In this document: piece by piece, positions 1 to 7,772 of the stretch
Position numbering within the stretch: the stretch's first letter is position 1
Layout of the letters: every line of letters starts with the position of its first letter
Origin: Pectobacterium atrosepticum
GTDB lineage: Bacteria > Pseudomonadota > Gammaproteobacteria > Enterobacterales > Enterobacteriaceae
Reading direction: 5' to 3'
DNA length: 64,000 nt
Assembly: GCA_019056595.1 (NCBI GenBank)
Contig: CP036163.1
Location: 1,612,001 to 1,676,000, forward strand
Made by a program: the position numbers and the translations under genes
The notes under the pieces: model-generated
Database searches by the model: none
The model's input: the letters and a program-made list of their open reading frames with translations, nothing else
Told to the model about the DNA's origin: nothing

Positions 1-61
1 TGGGGCACCATTTCACCCCATAACGCGTGGCTGATTTCAGAGCATAATCACGAAATAATGG

Positions 62-1402
62 CTAAGCGCGAAGCAGAGATACATCCCTGCCTGATGTTAT
101 GCCATCTTCCTTTGGCGGATATTCCTTTGGAAGATATAATGCATTAACTTCGGCATTAATCAGAGCAAACGCATCATGACTGGCATAATCTGCCTGAATC
201 CATCTTGCTCGCTGTAGATAGCCGGGACCCTCCAATATCTCAATAACGGATTGCTTAATCTGCTGTTCACTTGGCGTACTGGTTTGCAGGTTAATCCCAC
301 ATCTGGCAAACACCACGCGCGCAGCGCCCTCCTGTTTATCTTCCCCTACCCCAGCCACAATGAGTGGAACGCCATCTTTCAGCCCAGCATTAATCGAGCC
401 ATATCCACCATTGGTTATTAATATCGACGCCGTCGGCAGCCAATCGTCATAAGAGAGGAAGCTCACCACTCTGGCATTTTCAGGTAAGGATGCTTGCAGG
501 GAATCGACTGAGCGTCCTCCCGTGGTCGCCAGCACCCTGACGGGTAAGTCAGCTAGTGCGCGTAACGTTGGCCCAATGAGTTGCTGGAGATCGACATTCG
601 CCAGTGTGCCTTGTGAAACGATAATAAGAGGCCGACTGTCGTCCGGCGCCCACCACTCAGGAACACACTCAGTTGCAACATGGTGAGATAATGGTCCAAC
701 AAATCGCACACTTTGTGGTAAATCGTCACGCTGGTACTCAAGCTCAGTGGTGGATAGCTGTAAGAAACGATCGCAATGGCCAATCAGCGTATCCATAAAA
801 GGTTGCTCAAGCGGCTTTCCTCCCGCCTGCACCATCGCATGATTAAATGCGTGCTGAACTTCGCTCATAAATCCCCGCGTTTCCTCATCGACAAGTTGCT
901 CATGACTTAGATCGGGCGGCAGCAATTTAGGAGGAATACGGGGTCCATAGAAAACAGAATCTCGCGTTGAGTAGGACAATGGTGTAACACCTATAACGAT
1001 GACGGGTGGCCGCAACCTGGAGAGCAACAGCGGCAAGACACCATAAAAACAGTTTTCAACCATGAGCAGGTCGGCATTGGTTTTTGTCAGCGCTTCACGC
1101 AATTGGCGATCCAGCAATGGAATCGGCGCAGCAAAGAAATTTTTCAGCGCCAGAGCCATCTGCGCGTTACCTGGTGGCAGCGTGGCTCGCAGAGGGAAAT
1201 GCTGCTCAAGGTGCCTGTAGTCAAAATCAATGTCATCGCTAAAAGGAATAAATCCTACCCCAGCGGCCTCCGCCTGCTCACGGAATAGCGCGCCGCTAAA
1301 CAGCGTGACATCGTTCCCCTGCGCAACCAAATAGCGAGCTATGCTCAGCAACGGGTAAACGTGCCCCGGCGTTGCCATCGCCGCCATGAGAATATGTGCC
1401 AT
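62..1402 (-). CDS. MGT-family glycosyltransferase, third gene of isonitrile operon
   Basis: This 446-residue protein has the layout of the macrolide/UDP-glucuronosyltransferase GT-B family. The N-terminus (MAHILMAAMATPGHVYPLL) is the usual acceptor-domain start with a HVYP segment. The C-terminal half carries the donor-site region, with SQGT near residue 265 and the TNGGYGSINAGLKDGVPLIV stretch near 332-351, although the family's usual histidine in TxHGG is replaced by asparagine. The ATG lies 11 bases after the isnB stop, with a GGGAAAG ribosome site between them, so it is cotranscribed with isnB and isnA. By analogy with the Xenorhabdus/Photorhabdus rhabduscin genes it should transfer a sugar to the phenol of a tyrosine-derived vinyl isonitrile. 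The family is clear; the sugar and acceptor are inference from neighbours. Confidence 0.85.
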   Translation of the reverse strand: MAHILMAAMATPGHVYPLLSIARYLVAQGNDVTLFSGALFREQAEAAGVGFIPFSDDIDFDYRHLEQHFPLRATLPPGNAQMALALKNFFAAPIPLLDRQLREALTKTNADLLMVENCFYGVLPLLLSRLRPPVIVIGVTPLSYSTRDSVFYGPRIPPKLLPPDLSHEQLVDEETRGFMSEVQHAFNHAMVQAGGKPLEQPFMDTLIGHCDRFLQLSTTELEYQRDDLPQSVRFVGPLSHHVATECVPEWWAPDDSRPLIIVSQGTLANVDLQQLIGPTLRALADLPVRVLATTGGRSVDSLQASLPENARVVSFLSYDDWLPTASILITNGGYGSINAGLKDGVPLIVAGVGEDKQEGAARVVFARCGINLQTSTPSEQQIKQSVIEILEGPGYLQRARWIQADYASHDAFALINAEVNALYLPKEYPPKEDGITSGRDVSLLRA

Positions 1403-1413
1403 GATGCTTTCCC

Positions 1414-2265
1414 TTATGCTGCGTTATCAATACAGGTATTCACGCAAATCGGGGTGCCTTGAATGTGCACACGTTGCAGGTGACGAGCCGAATGAGCCGT
1501 AAACGCTTCGCGCCCATGCAGTAGCGAGAAGTTGTCGGCTATCACAACATCGCCCTGTAGCCATTGGTGCGCATAATAATAACGGGGATCGTACAGATGC
1601 TGCCGTAACGTCTGGCTAAATGTGTTTTGTGCTTCCGGCGCAATATGATGATATTCCAGCGCATGCTGGTTAAGGAAACGCTCCCCTTTGGTCGGCGGTT
1701 CGTTATAACGCATGATCTCACCAACGCCATTAGGATGAGGAATGACCAATGGTGAAGTCACCTCACCACCGTAATGCACAACGGCCTTAATGCGATAAGT
1801 GATTGAAACACGACGCCACTCCTCGACTAACGGTGCATCGGCCCCAGCCAGCAAACGTGTGGTATCAACGAAGGTGGTGCGTCCACCTTGATCCTGCCCC
1901 GGCGCAGAAACGCAATGGAACAGTTGAAATTCGGGGATCGTTGGCTTGTACATTCCATCCCAGTGTAGCGGCACATAGCTGTTATCGAAGATGTGATCCT
2001 TGGTATCCGCATGCTCTTTTACATCCAGCACTGCCCCAAAAGGCCACATCATGATTTCCCCCCAGTGACCAGCATACTCAGTTAACGTTTCGGGATCGGA
2101 AAAGCCAGAAGAAAAACCACGTAGTACCAGAAGATGATACTCGCGAGCAAGCTCACGCAGTGTGTCGATCGGCAGTGTAGCGATGCCCTGCCCCGCTTCA
2201 ACAGGGGTCAATAGCGCGCCAAAAGGAGAAAGCAGCTCGATGCTGCAATTCACTCTATTTTCCAT
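1414..2265 (-). CDS. isnB: IsnB/PvcB-like Fe(II)/2-oxoglutarate oxygenase
   Basis: A 283-residue TauD/TfdA-fold oxygenase. The metal triad is visible: HWD at residues 101-103 and a distal histidine in LLHGREAF at 250. Arg265 in HLQRVHI is the expected 2-oxoglutarate anchor. The open frame runs 27 codons further upstream, but the ATG at 2265 is preceded by AAAGGAA at good spacing and aligns with the usual family start. It sits between isnA (70-base gap) and the glycosyltransferase. PvcB/IsnB enzymes oxidise the isonitrile acid made by PvcA/IsnA, and the IsnB type performs decarboxylative desaturation to a vinyl isonitrile. Which outcome applies here cannot be read from sequence; the linked glycosyltransferase favours the vinyl-isonitrile glycoside route. 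Confidence 0.85.
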   Translation of the reverse strand: MENRVNCSIELLSPFGALLTPVEAGQGIATLPIDTLRELAREYHLLVLRGFSSGFSDPETLTEYAGHWGEIMMWPFGAVLDVKEHADTKDHIFDNSYVPLHWDGMYKPTIPEFQLFHCVSAPGQDQGGRTTFVDTTRLLAGADAPLVEEWRRVSITYRIKAVVHYGGEVTSPLVIPHPNGVGEIMRYNEPPTKGERFLNQHALEYHHIAPEAQNTFSQTLRQHLYDPRYYYAHQWLQGDVVIADNFSLLHGREAFTAHSARHLQRVHIQGTPICVNTCIDNAA

Positions 2266-2335
2266 CGTGTATATTCCTTTATAAGATGACAATATCGATG
2301 TTTTCAGCAGATCATAAGGTGAGAAAAGTGCACAC

Positions 2336-3316
2336 TTATGCCACATCCGACTGTTTAACTAAGTAGTGGCTAGGCGTACCACGGATTTCCACAACCTCAC
2401 CGGCCAACTGCTGCGCATCCGTATTCTTCATAAGCACAAACTGCCCATTAACATTGGCGGCAACACCATGCCAAGGCGTTAACCAGTCATCTTTGGTGGG
2501 CATCATATGAATACCCAGTTTCAGGCTGTCCGCAGGTTGAGGGTGAATAGACAAACGGATAGCGTCTGGGAAATTTTCAGCAAGCAGATTGCCCCACGCC
2601 CAGCTACGTTGAATAACGCCACATGCGCGTTTTTTAGCATCCTTCTGTAAGGCCGCATTAGAGCCGGTATAGTCAGGCCGCAGACTATCTTCATAGAGGA
2701 AGCGAGTTATTGAACGATAAAGCTGTAAACCTTCTTCGCTCTGCATAAGCTGCTCCTTGATCTCCTCTGCCGATTCGGCGTAATCCTCAACCAGTCGTTG
2801 GCGAAGATGGCCATAGTCAGCGGTGAGTGCCGCCATATTCTCTACATCCTTAAGATTAAAGACGCTGAGATGAACAGCTCCCAGTTCATGCAATAAGTTT
2901 TCGATCTCATCCTGATAGGTGTTAATGGTCTCGTCGCTGGTCCCAATTAGATCGCCAAATACATGCCCATCCGAGCAAATACGGATATGTGCGCCGGGCG
3001 GATAATAAAGCTGAATACGCTGACATAACGAATTCAGAAATATCAGGGACAAGCGCTCTGCCATGTCTGGCATTCTCCCCAGTACCTTATAAGGGCTAGG
3101 AGATTTAACGGGAAACGCCGGTAGAATAAGTTCAACCCGACGACCTTCGTCAACAAAAGTACGAATTCTGGGTAATTGAACCTGAGTTACCTGAGATTCC
3201 TCTTCACTCACTGACTTCGTCGAGTGGGTGAATCGACGCCGATATTGAATTAACTCCCTTAATATTAGCGATGAAACTAATTCATTATTCATTATATCCA
3301 AAATAACCTCACTCAT
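2336..3316 (-). CDS. isnA: IsnA/PvcA-like isonitrile synthase
   Basis: A 326-residue member of the DIT1/PvcA family. The signature runs from residue 62, with LILPAFPVKSPSP followed by YKVLGRMPDMAE, and a second conserved stretch YPPGAHIRICSDGHVFGDL begins near residue 104. These enzymes convert the amine of L-tyrosine or L-tryptophan to an isonitrile, using a ribulose-5-phosphate-derived carbon. It is the first gene of the operon; isnB and the glycosyltransferase follow. The start is uncertain: Met1 (3316) has no clear ribosome site, whereas Met9 (3292) has GAGG about 12 bases upstream. The substrate (Tyr or Trp) is not determined from sequence. I am confident in the family because synthase and oxygenase occur as the standard pair. 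Confidence 0.88.
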   Translation of the reverse strand: MSEVILDIMNNELVSSLILRELIQYRRRFTHSTKSVSEEESQVTQVQLPRIRTFVDEGRRVELILPAFPVKSPSPYKVLGRMPDMAERLSLIFLNSLCQRIQLYYPPGAHIRICSDGHVFGDLIGTSDETINTYQDEIENLLHELGAVHLSVFNLKDVENMAALTADYGHLRQRLVEDYAESAEEIKEQLMQSEEGLQLYRSITRFLYEDSLRPDYTGSNAALQKDAKKRACGVIQRSWAWGNLLAENFPDAIRLSIHPQPADSLKLGIHMMPTKDDWLTPWHGVAANVNGQFVLMKNTDAQQLAGEVVEIRGTPSHYLVKQSDVA

Positions 3317-3723
3317 TTACATTCATTTAAAAATAGAATTAACCACATAGCTATGGCGTAGAAACAATAGAATAAAAACCCTTCACGAGTACAAAGAAAA
3401 TACTGAATAACATATTCAGTATTTTTATTTACATAGCTAATAATTAACTTTGAATATAAAACTAATATAGTAAAATGGAGAGTGGTTTGTGTATTAAAAA
3501 TGAGAGATAGTCATATTACTGAGACCATTAGCGACAAGAGTAGTGCAAAAGAGATGAGTAGATAACGGAGAACTGACTATGGAGGGAGGCAGATTATATA
3601 TGGGCTGACTACCCAGTCAGTCGTTGGATATTCATTGACAGAAAAGGGCGAAGTACTGGCGTCATCGACTTATGACGGATACCAACCGTAACCAAATAAG
3701 AATAAATCATCTACTTTAACTAA
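3317..3723. other. AT-rich intergenic region upstream of isnA
   Basis: About 400 bases with no supported gene. It must hold the isnA promoter, probably in the AT-rich part 3320-3480. On the plus strand, 3616-3690 encodes a short out-of-context peptide ending GYSLTEKGEVLASSTY and then a stop. That phrase recalls the wing of an HxlR-type winged-helix regulator, so a gene remnant is possible but weakly supported. Confidence 0.4.
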
Positions 3724-3960
3724 TTATATCACGAGATCTAATTGATCGTTTTCACTCTCTACTCTTTTAACCATAAAATCGTTAGAATGTAGAAAACCAA
3801 GAAACCTCATTTTATTTATTAAATCGTCGCCTTTCACCCTAAGCTTCAGAGTGTTTATTGCAATATCGTTAATAATAATATAATCATCTGGCATTATATT
3901 CATAAAACACTTACCACCAATTAATATGGAAGTGAAATAACTTCCATTTGAATTAAACGC
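3724..3960 (-). pseudogene. Remnant of a putative Rhs immunity gene
   Basis: An AT-rich frame (residues such as DDYIIINDIAINTLKLRVKGD) fused directly to a GC-rich rhs core fragment at about 3960. The first codons of the frame come from the rhs junction, so the real gene is either truncated at its 5' end or starts internally at MNIMPDDY. Size, base composition and position beyond an rhs fragment match an immunity gene whose toxin tip has been deleted. No family was recognised. Confidence 0.4.
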
Positions 3961-4258
3961 CACCGCGCCCCGTCCGGCAGGCTCACCCGCAACAGTCGGT
4001 CCTGCACGTCCCAGTCGAAGTACGTTTCCTTCGGCCTGAACCCCGGACGCGTTTCCCGTTTCATCGCCAGACGCCCGCAGTCATCATACCGGTACTGCGT
4101 ATGGCCGCGCTCCACCACCCGACCCGCCGTATCATACCGCACCGACGACTGTACCACCGCATCCTGCACCTTCAGCGTCTCACCCAGACCCGGCGCTATC
4201 TGCGACACCTCGCACAGGTTCTGTTCGCTGTCGTAGCCAAATAGCCGTGCTTGGCGCC
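3961..4258 (-). pseudogene. Rhs core fragment (leftmost)
   Basis: About 300 bases almost identical to the core of the intact rhs gene at roughly 14560-14850: it reads [16 protein letters not shown], then [20 protein letters not shown], then [10 protein letters not shown]. It stops in mid-core at GARWR and joins AT-rich sequence at 3960. At the other end it joins a SymE remnant near 4258. It has no toxin tip and no start, so it is a leftover of recombination. Confidence 0.85.
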
Positions 4259-4318
4259 GCCATTGTGGCGGACGGTGGAAAAGGCAAGATTATTATTGAA
4301 ATGCAGATTAATCTGTAG
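4257..4318 (+). pseudogene. SymE-like 3' remnant (most decayed)
   Basis: The last 20 or so codons of a SymE-like gene ([13 protein letters not shown] and a TAG stop) match the ends of the complete copies at 9066 and 13061. The 5' part is replaced by rhs core. This is the most eroded of four SymE copies, and like the others it lies just beyond the stop of an immunity gene, in convergent orientation. Confidence 0.75.
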
Positions 4319-4564
4319 CGACTGACCAGACCATATAGCATTGACAATGCAATAGCACATACGATATTTTTCAAACCCACTCATAGCCAAAGCCTTATTA
4401 TTCAATAGGGTAACAAATTCAGATTTAACCATGAGTGTCATTACTGACAGAGCCAAAAATCCGATGACCACGTATATAGAACGTGTTATTCAGTTAGAAA
4501 TAAAAAACCTGAAGGGTCATAGATGATCTTTTCGGATTTTTTATAAATTCAAAATTGTATTTAA

Positions 4565-4849
4565 TTAACTTTCATATCTAACAAACACCCAGCCTTTATA
4601 AGAGTTCAACTTACCTACAGGTTCACATGACTTGACTAAATTGATCTCTTGATTTTCCAATTCAGGACATGATGCCATTATTTCGCTTACAGCAACATCG
4701 ATGATTTCATCATCATCAGGCTCAGTGTCCAAATACCCATACATTATGATTTTTTTATCAAAAAAATCATAAGCTAATGCTCTAACATTTTCATTAACGT
4801 TACCCAAAAGCGAATTAAATATTATTAATTTCAGTTCATTCATATTCAT
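4565..4849 (-). CDS. Putative immunity protein for orphan Rhs tip 4
   Basis: A 94-residue acidic protein (MNMNELKLIIFNSLLG start; DTEPDDDEIIDVAVSEIM near residues 41-58) with no signal peptide or membrane segment, so probably cytoplasmic. Its ATG lies 12 bases after the stop of the orphan toxin tip at 4862, the normal toxin-immunity arrangement. The DNA is AT-rich compared with the rhs core. I do not recognise the family; the immunity role is inferred from position, size and charge. Confidence 0.6.
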   Translation of the reverse strand: MNMNELKLIIFNSLLGNVNENVRALAYDFFDKKIIMYGYLDTEPDDDEIIDVAVSEIMASCPELENQEINLVKSCEPVGKLNSYKGWVFVRYES

Positions 4850-4861
4850 CTCATAACCTAC

Positions 4862-5326
4862 CTAAATTGTATCAGGCAACGCCGGAACAATATGAGCACC
4901 ATTTTTACGGCTATGGATTAGCCCCCATGATGTGGAAGTATTAGTACCATTCATATCTTTATGAGTACCGTTCACATCACCAAAATCCACTTTAATTTTA
5001 TTTTCGTTAATTACCCTAGAGGTATTAACATTTCCTGCATGGTAGTTATCTAATAATTCTTGAGGCTTAGCATCTATAACACTCTTACCCTCAACGTAGT
5101 TATTATGTCCTTCTATATGTTTACCTTGTGCGCCGTCATGAATTTTTGTTGAAATATTTGGTTTTTTAACTTCTGGCTTTTGGCTGTTTTCAGGTGAGTT
5201 CGGCTGCTTACAGCCAGATTCCGTCAACCCTAGCGGATCAACCCATTCTAACGGATTATGTACGTAACTTTGTGGTTGGATACCCCCACCCAGCCCTATC
5301 GGATCCGGAGACAGATGCTGCCCCCC
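4862..5326 (-). CDS. Orphan Rhs toxin tip 4, polymorphic-toxin type-50-like
   Basis: The frame enters from the rhs core at [13 protein letters not shown], passes the boundary motif [11 protein letters not shown], and continues as a tip of about 120 residues. The tip contains [36 protein letters not shown] and [15 protein letters not shown]. The HIxGxNNY...KSxxxAxPxELL...GxHIVPA pattern matches my memory of the polymorphic toxin type 50 domain, a predicted RNase of the barnase/EndoU/colicin-E5 (BECR) class. The upstream core (5327-5699) is broken by a nonsense codon and a frameshift, so the tip has no secretion-competent Rhs. It might be made from an internal start or serve as a reserve tip for recombination. 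An immunity gene follows directly. Confidence 0.6.
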   Translation of the reverse strand, partial: GGQHLSPDPIGLGGGIQPQSYVHNPLEWVDPLGLTESGCKQPNSPENSQKPEVKKPNISTKIHDGAQGKHIEGHNNYVEGKSVIDAKPQELLDNYHAGNVNTSRVINENKIKVDFGDVNGTHKDMNGTNTSTSWGLIHSRKNGAHIVPALPDTI

Positions 5327-5699
5327 TCTCCGCATCATAGTAACGATGTCAGTTGTAGTAAAGCCCCGTTTCCGCGTCGTACAGCTGCCCCTGATAGCGC
5401 AGCTCGCAGTACACTTCCTCGTTTGCCGCATCACCCAGGTAGCGCCGCAGCGGGATAGGCCGTCGCTCTTCACGATGCGCCCCCCACAACCCCTGCTCGC
5501 CGCGCCAGCGGATTTCCCCTTCCTCGCTGCACAGCTCTCTCGCGGTTCCTGTCAGGTCAGTGACGATGTAGTGCAGTTGTGTGCTATCACCTTGCGCTTC
5601 CACTTGCGCAAGTGGTCGGAAGCTCCCCGGCTCGTACACCCACTGTACCTCCCGCGCCGCTGACCCGTCTGCCCGGTACTGCTGCTGACCAATTAACTG
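5327..5699 (-). pseudogene. Rhs core fragment with nonsense and frameshift
   Basis: This reads [20 protein letters not shown] and on through the core to ETGLYYN. Compared with the intact rhs gene near 14080-14110, the arginine CGA after YYN is TGA, and a few codons later one extra G in a G-run shifts the frame just before [10 protein letters not shown]. The upstream end is cut at about 5699, where a SymE remnant begins. The toxin tip at 4862-5326 is therefore uncoupled from any complete Rhs. Confidence 0.85.
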
Positions 5700-5703
5700 G
5701 TTT

Positions 5704-5868
5704 TATTATACCGTGTGATATGCCCCGCATAGTGGCAGATCCACCCCGCCTTCGGCCATTAACCTTAAAAGCCGCTGGCTCGAAGAGTCGGGCTTTATCA
5801 CCGGGATGCCCGTCACCGTCACTGTGGAGCGGGGCAGGATTATTATTGAGACGCAGATTAATCTGTAG
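5704..5868 (+). pseudogene. SymE-like remnant
   Basis: This matches the C-terminal 55 codons of the SymE-like proteins (PPSAINLK, then RWLEESGFITGMPVTVTVER, ending IIIETQINL). The 5' end is lost at the junction with rhs core, and one GGA has become TGA (YYTV then stop). It converges on the immunity gene 5954-6238, as in the other modules. Confidence 0.8.
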
Positions 5869-5953
5869 CGACTGACCAGACCATAAAATAATAAAGCCGA
5901 AAGGATCGTAAGATCACTTCCAGCTTTTTTAACGAACCATTCATGTATAAAAT

Positions 5954-6238
5954 CTAAACATCATTAAATATGTCTATTAATTTTTCCATTCGGATTCCAT
6001 ATGCATTTATTTCCCCATCATTACCTATACCAACATTAGATATAGCATTCGATAGTTCATCTAAAATAACATCAACATCCTGTTCAGAAAACTCAACAAA
6101 ATATCTACCAGTCGGATATACATCTTTTATTTTTATCTCCCCCGTTCCTACACTTTCTTTTAATACCCCTGCTATATGAGGGTCAGAAATAAAAACAAGA
6201 AGATCATTTATAACCTCACGATTTAGCTTAAAATTCAT
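5954..6238 (-). CDS. Putative immunity protein for orphan Rhs tip 3
   Basis: A 94-residue acidic cytoplasmic protein (MNFKLNREVINDLLVFISD start; SEQDVDVILDELSNAIS in the middle). The ATG is 4 bases from the stop of the toxin tip at 6243, so the two are translationally close. No family was recognised. The function is inferred from its place directly after a toxin tip and before a convergent SymE remnant. An imperfect hairpin at about 5893-5930 between this gene and the SymE remnant resembles the terminators seen in the complete modules. Confidence 0.6.
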   Translation of the reverse strand: MNFKLNREVINDLLVFISDPHIAGVLKESVGTGEIKIKDVYPTGRYFVEFSEQDVDVILDELSNAISNVGIGNDGEINAYGIRMEKLIDIFNDV

Positions 6239-6242
6239 AGCC

Positions 6243-6683
6243 TCACCTTACCATTCTGGGGTTGTAACTAAAGCCAAGATCATTAGCTCGACGCTGCGCT
6301 GAACCACTTCCCGAGACTCGACTAGTTCCTTGACCCCAAATTTCTGGCCCGCGAGATTTTCCGAATGTTGTAACAACCTTACCGTCCTGATTTAATACGA
6401 CAGTTGCTCTTTTACCTTGATAGCGGGTTGTTCCATTTGCATTTTCTACAACTTTTTTAGGATTCTTCACTGCATCGAGCATATCTTTAGCATTGACCCC
6501 TTTACCACCATTACGGCCAACTGCTTGGTTTAAACCATGCTTCGTATAACCAGTAATTTTTCCAGCTACTGGCTTATTCGGCTGTTTACATCCCGATTCC
6601 GTCAACCCCAGCGGATCCACCCATTCCAACGGATTGTGAACGTAGGCTTGAGGCCGGATTCCACCAAGTAACCCTATCGGGTC
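6243..6683 (-). CDS. Orphan Rhs toxin tip 3, colicin-E5/BECR-like RNase candidate
   Basis: Starts in frame exactly at the element junction with [20 protein letters not shown], then WVDPLGL, then a tip of about 110 residues. The tip contains [52 protein letters not shown] and FGKSRGP. A leading histidine, a [18 protein letters not shown] helix and a paired [16 protein letters not shown] strand are the layout of small BECR-type RNase toxins such as the colicin E5 class; this assignment is by pattern only. There is no Rhs N-terminus upstream because the mobile element ends there. A methionine at 6629 (MEWVDPLGL) is the first available start. The immunity gene follows after 4 bases. Confidence 0.6.
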   Translation of the reverse strand, partial: DPIGLLGGIRPQAYVHNPLEWVDPLGLTESGCKQPNKPVAGKITGYTKHGLNQAVGRNGGKGVNAKDMLDAVKNPKKVVENANGTTRYQGKRATVVLNQDGKVVTTFGKSRGPEIWGQGTSRVSGSGSAQRRANDLGFSYNPRMVR

Positions 6684-6689
6684 ATAGGG
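6672..6689. other. Recombination site between element end and rhs core (copy 2)
   Basis: CCCTAT-CGGGTC-ATAGGG: two inverted 6-bp arms separated by 6 bp. The left arm and spacer are rhs core (codons of DPIG on the minus strand); the right arm is the first six bases of the mobile-element end. A 6-bp spacer between inverted arms is the usual core of a tyrosine-recombinase site. The same 18 bases occur at 10286-10303. Confidence 0.55.
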
Positions 6690-7277
6690 ACAACTCCGGT
6701 GCAGTCGTACTTTTTAGTGCACTCAACCACTTGAAGCAACAGCCTTTTTAGACAGCGTTTTCGGCCATGTTAACACGCCCGTAACCCACAACTCCCGACG
6801 CGCACTTTTGCCCGCAGACACGCTACCGCCACGCTGTGACTTCCCTGTCTGCCTGCGCCACATCATAGCAGCGGCGTCAGCCGCTGCCATTACTCGTTTT
6901 GTTGCTGAACCGGGGTTTATTGTGGCGCGAGCCGTTCCGCAGCTTGCTGTGGGACGGTGAAGCGTCTGCCGGGCGCGGGCTGGCGAGGCCCGCAAGACAA
7001 GACGTTGAACAGGGAGGCCCCCGGCGGGGGCCGCACGGGGCGAAGATGGCGAGCACGGGAACGAGCAAGGAGCTTGCGACTGCGAGCCGGGCACAGCCAG
7101 TGCAGCGGGGTTGGGGCGGGGGCGAGGTGAAGCCGTTAAGCGCCGTGACGAAGGAGCGGCTTCTGCTTTGGGGTTGACGTTGGTCGAGGGTTGACGCCGG
7201 AGCCAGTGCCGCCAGGGAGGGCGGCCACACCGTAAGAGCCGAGAACGAGTGCCGTTGCCGACAGCAGAGCGAGCGGG
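6684..7277. repeat. GC-rich terminal repeat of cassette element, copy A
   Basis: About 590 bases nearly identical to 10298-10889. Copies A and B differ by short indels that are not multiples of three (an extra G in a G-run near 7028, two extra bases near 6926). The long frames seen here are therefore broken in one copy or the other, and I consider the region non-coding. It is rich in GGC/GCC runs that could fold. The first bases (ATAGGGACAACTCCGG) abut the rhs core. Confidence 0.7.
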
Positions 7278-7503
7278 CGAGCTGTGCGCCACACCGCACC
7301 AAGAACCCAACCCCGGCGGCCAGCCGCTCACTGAGGTTGAGGTAGCCGCAGCGCGCCCTTAACCTGCCCGGCGCCGATATAATGTGTGTTGCGCGTTGGC
7401 CGCGTTCAGCGGCTTTCGCGTAATGCCACATTATGTTGAATGACGTTCGGCCAGCAACGATTGTTACAGAGAACGCTTTTGTCTGGTGCTGGCCGGGCGG
7501 CAT
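7278..7503. other. GC-rich non-coding stretch beside the integrase fragment
   Basis: This continues the GC-rich end but is missing from copy B. It contains ATAATGTG at 7379-7386 and its exact inverse CACATTAT at 7427-7434, with the inner hairpin GCCGC-gttca-GCGGC at 7399-7413. This could be a recombination or regulatory structure. No gene is supported. Confidence 0.4.
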
Positions 7504-7743
7504 TTACCGCCGGAGCGCCTTGGCTGAACAAGGCAGTAAGCCCGCAGGGACCGCCTGCGTAAGTCCCCGCTCCTCGCACCACGTCACGAACGGGCGAAGC
7601 CGTTCACCGTAGCCTTCCACCGTGCGCGGGCTGTGGCTCGTGGCCGTCAGGTATTCAAGGTAAGCGGTGGTGTGCTGGCGCAGCGTCTGTGACAGGCTGC
7701 TAAGGTAAAGGGCTTCCGAGCTGGGTAGTTTCGGTTTGGTCAT
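7504..7743 (-). pseudogene. Tyrosine integrase, N-terminal fragment
   Basis: The 79-codon frame begins MTKPKLPSSEALYLSSLSQT and contains HTTAYLEYLTATSHSPRTVEGY, the SAM-like core-binding domain of XerC/D-type recombinases, where the Y-L-x(n)-S-P-x-T-V-x-x-Y pattern is typical. The catalytic domain is gone: after CEERGLTQAVPAGL the frame runs into unrelated sequence and stops. It lies downstream of the primase remnant on the same strand, so it was probably the integrase of this element. The fragment cannot be active. Confidence 0.7.
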
Positions 7744-7772
7744 GGCGGCGCGTCCTGCGAGGTGATGAGGGG

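Noticed and set aside
4180..4471. Short minus-strand frames spanning the SymE remnant
   Set aside because: They cross a recombination junction and have no start signal or family.
6723..7503. Long minus-strand frames of about 200 codons in the GC-rich stretch
   Set aside because: The frames are broken by non-triplet indels in the second copy at 10298-10889, have no ribosome sites, and read as low-complexity Arg/Pro/Ala/Ser sequence typical of GC-rich non-coding DNA.
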